From the NCBI RefSeq assembly GCF_014651535.1, contig NZ_BMXB01000006.1, positions 1 to 64,000 on the forward strand: a stretch of DNA of 64,000 bases, given 5' to 3'. Positions 8,993 through 18,135 of this stretch are shown one piece after another (the first letter of the stretch is position 1; each line of letters begins with the position of its first letter). Made by a program: the position numbers and the translations under genes. This stretch comes from Salinimicrobium marinum. Lineage in GTDB: Bacteria > Bacteroidota > Bacteroidia > Flavobacteriales > Flavobacteriaceae. Below the pieces are notes generated by a model, which was not told the origin of the DNA, made no database searches, and saw only the letters and a list, made by a program, of their open reading frames with translations.

Positions 8993-9911
8993 GAAGACGA
9001 ATTTTAATGCCTTCCTGTTTTTTCTCTTTTTTGCAGTCATTGTCTGGATATTTGTTCAATTTTCTAAAGAGTATAACCAGATCATTGAGATCCCCGTGGA
9101 ATATGTCAATGTACCACCTAATAAAGTGATTGCAGAAGATAATCCCGAAGAACTCCAGTTAAGAATGATCGAAAATGGTTTCAGGATTGCCTGGTTTTCC
9201 ATGTTTGCGCCCACACTTTCCATTGATGTGGCAGGACTCACAGAAGAGGAGGAGCGGCTGGTATATGTGATCGATGAACACAGAACTGAAATTCAGCAAC
9301 AACTCAATATTAATTTTGAAGATAGTCGGTTTTTGCGGGATGTGCTATATATTGATTACCGCCAGCGAAAAGAGAAGACAATTCCCGTTTTCTCCAGGAT
9401 CAATGTAGATTTTGGAGCAGGATATGCTGCAACCAATGATTTTCAATTAGAGCCCGATTCTATTACGGTGAGCGGGCCCGATAATATCCTTGATACACTT
9501 AATCAATTGCAAACCATTCCGCTAAACATAGACAATGTTAAATATGACCTTTCGGGTACGGTAGGGATTGATACTTCCCGGTTGAAAAAGGTACATGTAT
9601 ATCAAAACCGGGTTACTTACTTCCTGGATGTAGAAAAATTTACAGAAGGAAGTGTGGAGGTGCCCGTGGAGATGATCAATGTACCTGCCGGATTGAATGT
9701 GGTGATCTTTCCCAAGGAGATTCTGGTGTTTTACCAGGTGAACCTTAAAGATTTCAGCAAGGTGGAGGCATCAGATTTTAAGGTGGTCGGAGATTTCAGC
9801 CGGGTGAGTGGAAATCAGGATTTCGTCATTCCGCGCATCGTGGAACAGCCCGATTTTGTGAAGAACCTGCGCCTCAATGAAAAGAAAATCCAGTTTATTA
9901 TAAAAAAATGA
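8952..9911 (+). CDS. YbbR-like domain protein
   Basis: The protein (319 residues) has one N-terminal membrane helix (about 19-37) and an exported body of repeated beta-rich YbbR modules (PVEYVNVPPNK near 48-58; VPVEMINVPAGLNV in the last third). In Firmicutes YbbR/CdaR regulates the diadenylate cyclase CdaA; no cyclase gene is adjacent here, so that role is not assumed. The 41-base overlap with the glycosyltransferase and 4-base overlap (ATGA) with coaE indicate one transcript with coupled translation. Homologues precede coaE in many flavobacteria as far as I recall. Confidence 0.85.
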   Translation: MLDTLTALTRTRFKKTNFNAFLFFLFFAVIVWIFVQFSKEYNQIIEIPVEYVNVPPNKVIAEDNPEELQLRMIENGFRIAWFSMFAPTLSIDVAGLTEEEERLVYVIDEHRTEIQQQLNINFEDSRFLRDVLYIDYRQRKEKTIPVFSRINVDFGAGYAATNDFQLEPDSITVSGPDNILDTLNQLQTIPLNIDNVKYDLSGTVGIDTSRLKKVHVYQNRVTYFLDVEKFTEGSVEVPVEMINVPAGLNVVIFPKEILVFYQVNLKDFSKVEASDFKVVGDFSRVSGNQDFVIPRIVEQPDFVKNLRLNEKKIQFIIKK

Positions 9912-10492
9912 AAGTAGTAGGACTTACCGGCGGAATAGGAAGCGGAAAGACCACCGTTGCAAATTTTTTTGCAGAGCTGGGGGTACCGGTCTACATTGCC
10001 GATGTGGAGGCAAAGAAACTTCAGAATGAATCTGAAATTATTAAGGAACAAATCACTGCTCTTTTTGGCCCTGAAGCTTATAAAAACGGAATTTTAGACC
10101 GAAAGTTTGTCTCCGGAAAAGTATTCAATGATCCCGAAAAACTAGAAGCGCTTAATAATATAGTACATCCACAGGTTGCTCTTCATTTCGACCGCTGGAA
10201 AGAACATCAGCATTCTGAGTATGTACTCTATGAAGCTGCTATTCTTTTTGAAAAGGGCGGCTACAGGAAATGCGATTATACCATTCTCGTGGTTGCAGAC
10301 CATGAAGCAAAAATTGACCGGCTCAAAAAAAGAGATAAGTCAGAAATTTCTGAAATAAAAGCCCGGATGGATACTCAGTGGCCCGATGAAAAAAAGCTAA
10401 ACCTTGCCGATTTTGTTATTGAAAATAGAGATCTCGCAGATACCCGTCGGGAAGTTGTGAGAATTCATCAAATTCTTCTTAAGACCTCGTAA
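9908..10492 (+). CDS. coaE: Dephospho-CoA kinase
   Basis: Last enzyme of coenzyme A biosynthesis, phosphorylating the 3'-hydroxyl of the ribose of dephospho-CoA with ATP. The 194 residues have the P-loop GGIGSGKTT at 8-16, the DVEAKKL acceptor region near 32-38, the NNIVHPQV motif (about 81-88) and the lid/CoA-binding VLYEAAILFEKG segment, all typical of CoaE. The start codon overlaps the stop of the YbbR-like gene. The organisation glycosyltransferase-ybbR-coaE suggests a small operon that ends before the two-component system promoter at 10553. Confidence 0.95.
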   Translation: MKVVGLTGGIGSGKTTVANFFAELGVPVYIADVEAKKLQNESEIIKEQITALFGPEAYKNGILDRKFVSGKVFNDPEKLEALNNIVHPQVALHFDRWKEHQHSEYVLYEAAILFEKGGYRKCDYTILVVADHEAKIDRLKKRDKSEISEIKARMDTQWPDEKKLNLADFVIENRDLADTRREVVRIHQILLKTS

Positions 10493-10552
10493 AATCTACC
10501 TTTCTTTTGTTAACTTTTGGTTAAAGGGTTTAAGATGTAAATGTTAAAATCA

Positions 10553-10560
10553 TACTTTTG
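10553..10560 (+). promoter_or_regulatory. Predicted -7 box of the histidine kinase operon
   Basis: TACTTTTG matches TAnnTTTG exactly and ends 5 bases before the ATG at 10566, which would give a leaderless or nearly leaderless mRNA. Confidence 0.5.
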
Positions 10561-10565
10561 ACGAT

Positions 10566-12137
10566 ATGAACAAAAGGTTGTTTTTTCTTCTGGTGGTTCT
10601 CATGAGCCTCTCTCTTATAGGAATTATATTTGTTCAGGGATACTGGATTAAAAACACTGTTGAAACAAAGGAGGAGCAGTTTTCTTTTAATGCAAAACAG
10701 ATATTACGAAAGGTTTCAAGTGAGCTTCAGCAAAAGGAATTAGAAAGTTATTATTTCGCGCTTCAGGATATGATTGACAGCCTGGGTGTAACCACAGATA
10801 CAACTTCTGTTAGCGAGATCTTTAGGGTTGAACAGGATGAATATTCAGGGGAAATATTTATCTTTTCTAATGGAATTATTGAAGAAAATCACAAGCTTTC
10901 AACAGCTTTTCTCGATGCTACCAACGATACCGTAAAGTTTAAAGAATTGATAAACAGCAAGGCTGCAGAGTTCGTGAAGAATGATAGTGTTAGTGAAAGC
11001 TCCAGTGTCTCTCAAAATCGGTTGCAGAATATGTTCCAGATGAATGAGATGGAGAAGGAGTTAATCCGGGAAACCGTGATGAACTACACCGGAAAAATGC
11101 CAATCCATCAACGAATTTCTGAACCTTTCCTGGAGGAGCTGCTTACAACCGAACTTAAAAGAAGAGAATTAAATACCTCTTTTGAATACGGAATTTATGA
11201 TGACGGACTGGCTACGAAAGTAAGATCAGAAGATTTTGATCTTGATTCGCCTGCCACCTATCGGGTTTCCATTTTCTCTGATGACCAGGGCACGAACAAT
11301 TATCAATTATTCGTGAATTTCACCGGAAAGAAACAGGTAGTACTGTCTTCCATTACATTAATGGCGGCACTTTCTATTATTTTTACGCTCATTATAGTGA
11401 TCGCATATTCCAGCGCATTGTCGCAGTTAATACGCCAAAGACAGATATCTGAAATTAAAACAGATTTTATAAATAACATGACCCACGAGTTCAAAACACC
11501 CATAGCTACTATTAATTTAGCTCTGGATGCTATCAAGAACCCTAAGGTTTCGGGTAATCCCGAAAAAGTTGCACATTATCATAAGATGATACGCGACGAG
11601 AACAGGAGAATGCACGCACAGGTAGAAAATGTGCTTCGTATTTCACGGCTGGAGAAGAATGAACTAGACCTTAACAAGGAACGACTCGACCTTCATGATC
11701 TTATCATGGAAGCAATCACACACATTGAATTGATTGTTGAAGACAACGGCGGATATGTAAAAACGCATCTAGGGGCGCTTAAAGCTTCTGTACTGGCAAA
11801 CCAGACCCATTTTACCAATGTGATTGTAAACATTCTTGATAATGCAGTAAAATATTCTCCCGGGGAGCCGAAGATCGATATTTATACCGAAAACGTACGG
11901 AATAATATTGTGATGAAAGTGCGGGACCAGGGTAGCGGAATGAGCAAAGTAGTTCAGAAAAAAGTTTTTGAAAAATTTTACCGGGAACATACCGGCGATA
12001 TACATAACGTAAAAGGGCACGGCCTCGGTCTTGCTTACGTAAAAAGAATTGTTGACGATCACCACGGGCAAATTAGCGTGGTGAGCGAAAAAGGAAAAGG
12101 AAGTACATTTATAATTAAATTACCACTAATATCTTAA
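10566..12137 (+). CDS. Membrane sensor histidine kinase
   Basis: Two-component sensor of 523 residues. Two membrane helices (about 5-27 and 258-282) enclose a roughly 230-residue periplasmic sensor region with no recognised domain. The cytoplasmic part has HisKA with phospho-acceptor H307 in THEFKTPI, then HATPase_c with the N box (NVIVNILDNAVKYS), G1 (VRDQGSGM) and G2 (GHGLGLAYVKRIV). It autophosphorylates and passes phosphate to the response regulator encoded 2 bases downstream. The architecture resembles RprX of Bacteroides, but the signal is unknown. The pair probably starts at the TACTTTTG promoter box and ends at the hairpin at 12891-12921. Confidence 0.93.
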   Translation: MNKRLFFLLVVLMSLSLIGIIFVQGYWIKNTVETKEEQFSFNAKQILRKVSSELQQKELESYYFALQDMIDSLGVTTDTTSVSEIFRVEQDEYSGEIFIFSNGIIEENHKLSTAFLDATNDTVKFKELINSKAAEFVKNDSVSESSSVSQNRLQNMFQMNEMEKELIRETVMNYTGKMPIHQRISEPFLEELLTTELKRRELNTSFEYGIYDDGLATKVRSEDFDLDSPATYRVSIFSDDQGTNNYQLFVNFTGKKQVVLSSITLMAALSIIFTLIIVIAYSSALSQLIRQRQISEIKTDFINNMTHEFKTPIATINLALDAIKNPKVSGNPEKVAHYHKMIRDENRRMHAQVENVLRISRLEKNELDLNKERLDLHDLIMEAITHIELIVEDNGGYVKTHLGALKASVLANQTHFTNVIVNILDNAVKYSPGEPKIDIYTENVRNNIVMKVRDQGSGMSKVVQKKVFEKFYREHTGDIHNVKGHGLGLAYVKRIVDDHHGQISVVSEKGKGSTFIIKLPLIS

Positions 12138-12139
12138 AT

Positions 12140-12862
12140 ATGGAAACTGAAAATAAAAAGATTTTACTTGTAGAAGACGATCCAAACTTTGGAACTGTGC
12201 TTAAAGATTACCTGGCGATGAACGACTATGAAGTGACGCACGCCAAAAACGGAATGGAAGGTTTTGAAAAATTCAAAAAAGATGATTTTGATCTTTGTAT
12301 TCTGGATGTGATGATGCCGTATAAAGATGGGTTCACCCTGGCGAAGGAGATCCGGGAAAAGAATGAAGAAATCCCTATTATTTTCCTTACGGCCAAAGCC
12401 ATGAAAGAAGATGTGCTTAAAGGTTATAAGGTTGGGGCAGATGATTACCTGAACAAACCTTTTGACAGTGAGGTGCTGTTGATGAAGATTAAAGCCATCA
12501 TGCAACGCAAAGCGACCGATAGTGTTGCAGATAGCAAACAATTTGAATTCCAGATTGGTGGTTTCCACCTGAATTCTAAATTAAGGTTCTTAACCTTTAG
12601 AGATGAGGAACCATCCAAACTTTCTCCAAAAGAGAACGAATTACTGCGCCTTTTGGCTCTTCATGAAAATGACCTGATGCCAAGAGAGCTTGCGCTTACT
12701 AAGATATGGAGAGATGACAACTATTTCACCTCCCGTAGTATGGACGTGTATATCGCCAAACTTCGTAAGTACCTTAAAAAGGATGAAAATGTGGAGATCC
12801 TCAACATTCACGGGGAAGGTTTCCGACTTGTGATTAGAAATAAAGAAGAAGCGGAAAGCTAG
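12140..12862 (+). CDS. OmpR/RprY-like response regulator
   Basis: DNA-binding response regulator of 240 residues. The receiver domain (about 6-120) has the acidic pocket E12-D13-D14, phospho-acceptor D56 (LDVMMP), T84 and K106 (KPFD). A winged-helix Trans_reg_C domain follows (about 135-232) with the LSPKENELLRLL helix and SRSMDVYIAKLRKYL recognition helix. It is partnered with the upstream sensor kinase. The target genes are unknown; the T9SS-secreted protein gene immediately downstream has its own promoter and lies beyond a terminator, so a regulatory link would be speculation. Confidence 0.94.
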   Translation: METENKKILLVEDDPNFGTVLKDYLAMNDYEVTHAKNGMEGFEKFKKDDFDLCILDVMMPYKDGFTLAKEIREKNEEIPIIFLTAKAMKEDVLKGYKVGADDYLNKPFDSEVLLMKIKAIMQRKATDSVADSKQFEFQIGGFHLNSKLRFLTFRDEEPSKLSPKENELLRLLALHENDLMPRELALTKIWRDDNYFTSRSMDVYIAKLRKYLKKDENVEILNIHGEGFRLVIRNKEEAES

Positions 12863-12890
12863 AACCTAAGTTTTTCAGTTTCTACAAAAT

Positions 12891-12921
12891 ATTACCACAA
12901 TAAATCTGTTATTGTGGTAAT
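12891..12921 (+). terminator. Rho-independent terminator after the two-component operon
   Basis: A perfect 13-bp stem (ATTACCACAATAA at 12891-12903 pairing with 12909-12921) with a 5-base loop is followed by GTTTTGTATT. Confidence 0.85.
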
Positions 12922-12974
12922 GTTTTGTATTACTATGTTAACACTTCATTTTAAGAGTCTTCCATTACTATCTC

Positions 12975-12982
12975 TATCTTTG
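12975..12982 (+). promoter_or_regulatory. Predicted -7 box of the HYR-repeat protein gene
   Basis: TATCTTTG is an exact TAnnTTTG match 18 bases before the ATG at 13001; no TTG is at the ideal -33 distance. Confidence 0.5.
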
Positions 12983-13000
12983 TAAGATAACCTACGTTTA

Positions 13001-16000
13001 ATGAGAGGACCCCACGCCCTACCAGGATCTTTCTTATGTGCCCGTTCATGTCGGCACTCTAGTCGTGTGGGCAAAAATGCCTTTTCGGCGGTTTTATTTC
13101 TTGTTCTTTTCTTCTTTTTCTCTATTCAGAAGGTTGCCGGGCAGAATCGGGAGGATGAGATTCCCGAGTATGAATGGATTGATGATCAAGCTTTACCAAA
13201 TGTTAGTTTACTCTCAGGATTAAATACTGATGTTATTACAATAGCTGTTGCCACAGATCCTGATAATTTTGTTTATACACTTACATTTGGAGAGGGAGTA
13301 ACAAAAAGGAACCCTGATGGAACTGTGGTTGAAGCAGGATTTATCACTGGATTAAGTAGTCCACTAGACATGGCAATTGACGATGAAGGTTATTTTTACA
13401 TCGCCGACTATCTCGCAAGCGGGAATACTTCTGCTGATAATGGAAAGATTAAAATTTTTGATCCACAAGGGAATCCTGTTTCTGAAAGGACAATTTTAAC
13501 TGGGTTTTATCGTCCTATTGGTTTAGATGTTGATCAAGAGAATGTTTATGTCGCAGAATATAATGATGGAAGTCAAGGTCCTGAAAGAGATCAATTAAGT
13601 AGACTAAGCATTTATAATAAATTTAGTGGCAATCGCAATGCCCATACCGACAAAGTGGATGGACCTTTCCGGATTGCAGTTAATTCCCAAAAGAAAATAT
13701 ATGTAAGTCAAGCAGGGGATGGACAGAATATTTCACCTGCCCTAAAAGTTTTTAGTCAAAATTTACAATTAATTGATGAATTAGAAGATATAGAATCCCC
13801 TGGCAGTATCGTAATAGATGCCTTTGATTATATTCATGTAATTGAATATTCGGGCAGAGTAAATTTCGGGGAATTTATAAATTTCGAATCATTAGGAATT
13901 AGTGAAATTCAAGATTTAGCAGAAGATATTGATAATGGCATTGAGGCAGGGTCAAAAACTTTTAAATTAAAAGTTTTTGACCCTCAAGGTAATTATAAAT
14001 ATTCTTATGAGGAAAGAATCGAATTTCCTGTTGATATAGCACTGAATTATTGTAATAAAATGTATATCAACGATGCAGATGTAATTGGTGAAAGATACCC
14101 ATTTGTTGGTTATTTACCTGAAAGGATAACCTTCAACCTCGAAATCTATGAAAGAACGCCTTCCGCAGATGTTACCCCTCCAGTAGCAATTTGTGTAGGA
14201 GATTATGAGATTACCTTAAAAGCTAGTGAAGGAGCGGTAGCAATAACAGCAGAGGATATTGATGATGGTTCGTATGATCTATGTGGGGAGGAGATAGAAC
14301 TTGATATAGATATTACAGAATTCACTGCGGAAGATGAAGGAGATAATAACGTGACCTTAACAGTCACAGACGAATTTGGGTATAAAAGCACCTGTGAAGT
14401 TACAATTACTATTATTGTTGAAGAAGAGGAGGAAACCGATACAGAAGATCCTCAAATCTTTTGTCCATCTAATATTAACCAAAATGTAAATCCGGAAAGC
14501 TGTAACACGATTGTGACTTATGCACTTCCGACTGTTTCAGACAATTCCGGTGAAGAAATAACACCTGTACTTACTGAAGGTTTTGCTTCTGGAGAAGTTT
14601 TTCCGATAGGGGAAACGACAGTAACATATAGAGCAACGGACGGGGCAGGAAATTTTGATGAATGCAGTTTTACGGTAACCGTTGATGACAATGAAGATCC
14701 TGAAATAATTTGTCCATCCAATATTACGACCACCACAGATCCTGGAGAGAATTATGCCACTGTAACTTTTCCAAATGCGACCGCTACAGATAATTGTTCA
14801 GCCAGTGTTGCTCAAACCGGTGGATCTACTTCAGGAAGTCAGTTTCCTGTTGGTACACATACCATCACGTTTACAGCCACAGACCCATCTGGTAACAGCT
14901 TTGATTGTAGTTTTGAAATTACTGTAACAGAGGAAGAAACTGCTTCTTTTGAAGATTGTCCTTCGAACATCAGGATGAACAATGACGCCGGAGTTTGTGG
15001 TTCAGAAGTTGTTTTTGCCACACCGACAGCTTCAGATGGAAGCGGAAATCTGCAGGTTACTCAAACTCAAGGTCCGGAATCAGGTGAAGTGTTTCCCGTA
15101 GGAGCCACCACAGTAACTTTTGAAGCTGTTGGTTCCAATGGTGAAACGATTGAATGTAGTTTTACGGTAACCGTTGATGACAATGAAGATCCTGAAATAA
15201 TTTGTCCATCAAATATTACGACCACCACAGATCCTGGAGAGAATTATGCCACGGTAACTTTTCCGGATGCGACCGCTACGGATAATTGTTCAGCCAGTGT
15301 TGCCCAAACCGGTGGATCTACTTCAGGAAGTCAGTTTCCTGTTGGTACACATACCATCACGTTTACAGCCACAGACCCATCTGGTAACAGCTTTGATTGT
15401 AGTTTTGAAATTACTGTAACAGAGGAAGAAACTGCTTCTTTTGAAGATTGTCCTTCGAACTTCAGGATGAACAATGACGCCGGAGTTTGTGGTGCAGAAG
15501 TTATTTTTGCCACTCCAACAGCTTCAGATGAAAGCGGAAATCTGCAGGTTTCTCAAACCGAAGGTCCGGAATCAGGTGAAGTATTTCCTTTAGGGTCCAC
15601 AACAGTAACTTTTGAAGCTGCCGGTTCCAATGGTGAAACGATTGAATGTAGTTTTACGGTAACGGTTGATGACCAGGAATCGCCTCAGGCTAAATGTCTG
15701 GCTCCTTTTTCGGTTGAACTTGATGAAAACGGGAATGCCTCTATTACTATAGCTGAAGTAGACAATAACTCCACAGATAATTGCGAAATCGAAAGTATGT
15801 CTTTAAGCAAAACCCAATTTACAACTGCAGATATTGGAGAACAGGATGTCACCCTTACAGTTAGAGATGCTTTTGGAAATTCAGATGATTGTACAACTAC
15901 AATCACGGTAAGACCCTATGTTGGTCCTGGTGAAAACACTCCGCCCCAGGCACGACAGGATTCCTATTTCACCCAGGTAAATGTTCCGCTTAACGTACCG

Positions 16001-17230
16001 GAGGAGGAGGGGTTGCTGTTAAATGACAGTGATATTGACGATGATGAACTGGAAGTCCGACTAATTTCTGATGTTTCCTATGGTACCCTTACATTAGCAT
16101 CAGATGGATCATTTACCTATACTCCCAACGAGGATTATGTAGGACAGGATACTTTTCTCTATAAAGTTTTTGACGGACAGGATGTTTCCAATAATGCATT
16201 GGTAACCATAAACGTATTGGCCGATATTAATTGTCCGGCCCCCGAAACCTTTGCTTTAGATGAAAATGGAGAGGTAAACCTATCTCTATCCTGGCGGGAA
16301 GAATATGACGTGACGTTTAATGTAGAGAAAGAATATTTTACTTGTGCAGATATAGGCACGCATACCTTAAGAGTAGATTATTCCGGGGATTTTAACGGTA
16401 CCTGTTTTGTAGAGGTAACTATTGTTGATGATTTACCCCCGCAGGTAAATTGTGTTTCCGGTTTCGATCTTGAGCTGGATGAGGATGGCAATGCCACTCT
16501 TACTGCCGAAGATCTCGGTATAGTCGCCACCGATAATTGTAGGGTAGATGAAATTTCCCTAAGCAGGACGAATTTCGGACCTGCCGACATAGGGGAGCAG
16601 GAAGTGACGGTCACTGTAAGCGATAGTTCGGGTAATGAAGCGACCTGTCTCACTACAATAAATGTCACTTCAAATGATTTCCCGGCGCCCGGCTTATCTT
16701 GTGTCGGTTCTGTTACATTGCCACTTAATAATGATGGCGAAGCTTATTTACAGCCCGAAGATATCCTTACCTCTAATGGGGAGGTTCCGGAAAATCTGGA
16801 ATTAAGCCGGTCCTTTTTTACCTGTGAAGACATTGGGGTGACAGAGATAACTCTTACAGCAAACAATACAGGCGGGTACAATGAAAGCTGTACTATTCTT
16901 GTAACCATTACAGATCCTGAAGAATACTGTGCCTCTATTCCGGTAGATCCCAATCCTTCTGAAGACGGGGAGTATGTGATCATTTATCCAAACCCCGGAA
17001 AAGGCATTGTTAACGTGAAAACATCTGAAGGTATAAACCTTCTAAGGGCTGAGGTTTTTGATATGCGTGGCAGGTTCATTTTTGATAAGGATTTTTTTGC
17101 TCCTTTGAACAATTCACAAATTGATACCGCACTGGATCTTCGAAGCTACGAATCGGGCGTGTACACCATCATTTATTATTCAGATGAAGAAGAGCAGTAT
17201 ATAAGAAGGGCAATTATCAATCCCGATTAA
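13001..17230 (+). CDS. T9SS-secreted HYR/Ig-repeat surface protein
   Basis: Large exported protein of 1409 residues. A basic leader is followed by a signal-peptide core (about 26-47). Residues about 55-385 look like an NHL-type beta-propeller (repeated strands such as YFYIADY and PIGLDVDQENVYVAEY). Then come an Ig-like module (about 387-475), several HYR modules (about 480-885) including two near-identical 164-residue copies, further Ig-like modules, a cadherin/tandem-95-like module (about 980-1068) and a C-terminal type A sorting domain beginning YPNPGKG (about 1327-1409) that directs export by the type IX system. Likely roles are adhesion or matrix binding. An earlier long N-terminus before the hydrophobic core makes the exact start uncertain. 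It converges with miaA, overlapping by 4 bases. Confidence 0.9.
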   Translation: MRGPHALPGSFLCARSCRHSSRVGKNAFSAVLFLVLFFFFSIQKVAGQNREDEIPEYEWIDDQALPNVSLLSGLNTDVITIAVATDPDNFVYTLTFGEGVTKRNPDGTVVEAGFITGLSSPLDMAIDDEGYFYIADYLASGNTSADNGKIKIFDPQGNPVSERTILTGFYRPIGLDVDQENVYVAEYNDGSQGPERDQLSRLSIYNKFSGNRNAHTDKVDGPFRIAVNSQKKIYVSQAGDGQNISPALKVFSQNLQLIDELEDIESPGSIVIDAFDYIHVIEYSGRVNFGEFINFESLGISEIQDLAEDIDNGIEAGSKTFKLKVFDPQGNYKYSYEERIEFPVDIALNYCNKMYINDADVIGERYPFVGYLPERITFNLEIYERTPSADVTPPVAICVGDYEITLKASEGAVAITAEDIDDGSYDLCGEEIELDIDITEFTAEDEGDNNVTLTVTDEFGYKSTCEVTITIIVEEEEETDTEDPQIFCPSNINQNVNPESCNTIVTYALPTVSDNSGEEITPVLTEGFASGEVFPIGETTVTYRATDGAGNFDECSFTVTVDDNEDPEIICPSNITTTTDPGENYATVTFPNATATDNCSASVAQTGGSTSGSQFPVGTHTITFTATDPSGNSFDCSFEITVTEEETASFEDCPSNIRMNNDAGVCGSEVVFATPTASDGSGNLQVTQTQGPESGEVFPVGATTVTFEAVGSNGETIECSFTVTVDDNEDPEIICPSNITTTTDPGENYATVTFPDATATDNCSASVAQTGGSTSGSQFPVGTHTITFTATDPSGNSFDCSFEITVTEEETASFEDCPSNFRMNNDAGVCGAEVIFATPTASDESGNLQVSQTEGPESGEVFPLGSTTVTFEAAGSNGETIECSFTVTVDDQESPQAKCLAPFSVELDENGNASITIAEVDNNSTDNCEIESMSLSKTQFTTADIGEQDVTLTVRDAFGNSDDCTTTITVRPYVGPGENTPPQARQDSYFTQVNVPLNVPEEEGLLLNDSDIDDDELEVRLISDVSYGTLTLASDGSFTYTPNEDYVGQDTFLYKVFDGQDVSNNALVTINVLADINCPAPETFALDENGEVNLSLSWREEYDVTFNVEKEYFTCADIGTHTLRVDYSGDFNGTCFVEVTIVDDLPPQVNCVSGFDLELDEDGNATLTAEDLGIVATDNCRVDEISLSRTNFGPADIGEQEVTVTVSDSSGNEATCLTTINVTSNDFPAPGLSCVGSVTLPLNNDGEAYLQPEDILTSNGEVPENLELSRSFFTCEDIGVTEITLTANNTGGYNESCTILVTITDPEEYCASIPVDPNPSEDGEYVIIYPNPGKGIVNVKTSEGINLLRAEVFDMRGRFIFDKDFFAPLNNSQIDTALDLRSYESGVYTIIYYSDEEEQYIRRAIINPD
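14666..15649 (+). repeat. Two tandem 492-bp near-identical coding repeats
   Basis: The sequence starting AGTTTTACGG recurs at 14666, 15158 and 15650, giving an exact period of 492 bases (164 codons). The two copies (14666-15157 and 15158-15649) differ at only scattered positions, several synonymous, each encoding a pair of HYR modules. This is far closer than the other modules of the same protein and indicates recent duplication or gene conversion. Confidence 0.92.
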
Positions 17231-18135
17231 GCAGAAATTTTTTCCTGCAGGAATGCAATGATTTCTGAAGAAGGGGTAGTATGGTCAAACCAGTGGATTT
17301 CGGGATCTTTTCTAAACCAGGTAAGCTGGCGTTTGGCAAAGCGGCGGGTATTTTTCTGGATTTCGAATATGGCTTCTTCCAGGCTCCATTTTCCTTCCAA
17401 AAATTGAAAAAGTTCTTTATAGCCCACGGTATTTAGTGCATTCAGGTGTTTTTTGGGAAGTAGCTTTTCTGCCTCTTCCAGTAAACCTTCTTGCATCATA
17501 AGGTCCACTCTTCGGTTGATCCTGTCATAGATAACTTCCCTTTGGGCCGTTAGTCCAATAGAAATGGTTTTGAAGCCACGTGGTTCTTTTTTCCGGTTTT
17601 TGAAGGCGGAGTAAGGTTTTCCTGTACCAATGCAAATTTCCAGCGCCCTGATGAGCCTGTGCGGATTCTCCTTATCTACTTCTGAAAAATACTCCGGATC
17701 CAGCTTTTTCAGCTTCTCCTGAAGCGGATTTATTCCCGAGGTCTCCAGGTCTGTGTTCAGCTGTTTTCTTATTTCGCGATCAACTTCCGGAAAATCATCC
17801 AAACCTTCAGTAACCGCTTTTACGTAAAGTCCGCTGCCGCCCACCATCACTACAGGATCATGGACTTGAAATAAATGCTTCAGTTTATGTAAAGCCTCTC
17901 TTTCAAAATCCCCCACAGAATAATTTTCCTCTATAGACCTGTGCTGAATGAAATGATGGGGTGCCGCAGCCAGTTCAGCTTCCGAAGGAACAGCAGTTCC
18001 AATTGACATTTCTTTAAAAAACTGCCTGGAATCGGCAGAAATTATTTCTGTATTAAAATGCTGTGCAATGGCAACAGCCAGTGAGGTTTTACCAATTGCA
18101 GTAGGCCCAACAACGCTTATCAGGTACTTACTCAT
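17227..18135 (-). CDS. miaA: tRNA dimethylallyltransferase MiaA
   Basis: Transfers a dimethylallyl group to N6 of A37 in tRNAs reading UNN codons. It is 302 residues, with P-loop GPTAIGKTS at 10-18, the substrate loop SADSRQFFKEMSIGTA, the DPVVMVGGSGLYVKAVTEGLDDFP block and ENPHRLIRALEI. It is last in a minus-strand run; its ATG overlaps the end of the ion-channel gene by 8 bases, suggesting translational coupling. No terminator separates it from the convergent HYR-protein gene, whose stop it overlaps by 4 bases. Confidence 0.96.
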   Translation of the reverse strand: MSKYLISVVGPTAIGKTSLAVAIAQHFNTEIISADSRQFFKEMSIGTAVPSEAELAAAPHHFIQHRSIEENYSVGDFEREALHKLKHLFQVHDPVVMVGGSGLYVKAVTEGLDDFPEVDREIRKQLNTDLETSGINPLQEKLKKLDPEYFSEVDKENPHRLIRALEICIGTGKPYSAFKNRKKEPRGFKTISIGLTAQREVIYDRINRRVDLMMQEGLLEEAEKLLPKKHLNALNTVGYKELFQFLEGKWSLEEAIFEIQKNTRRFAKRQLTWFRKDPEIHWFDHTTPSSEIIAFLQEKISA

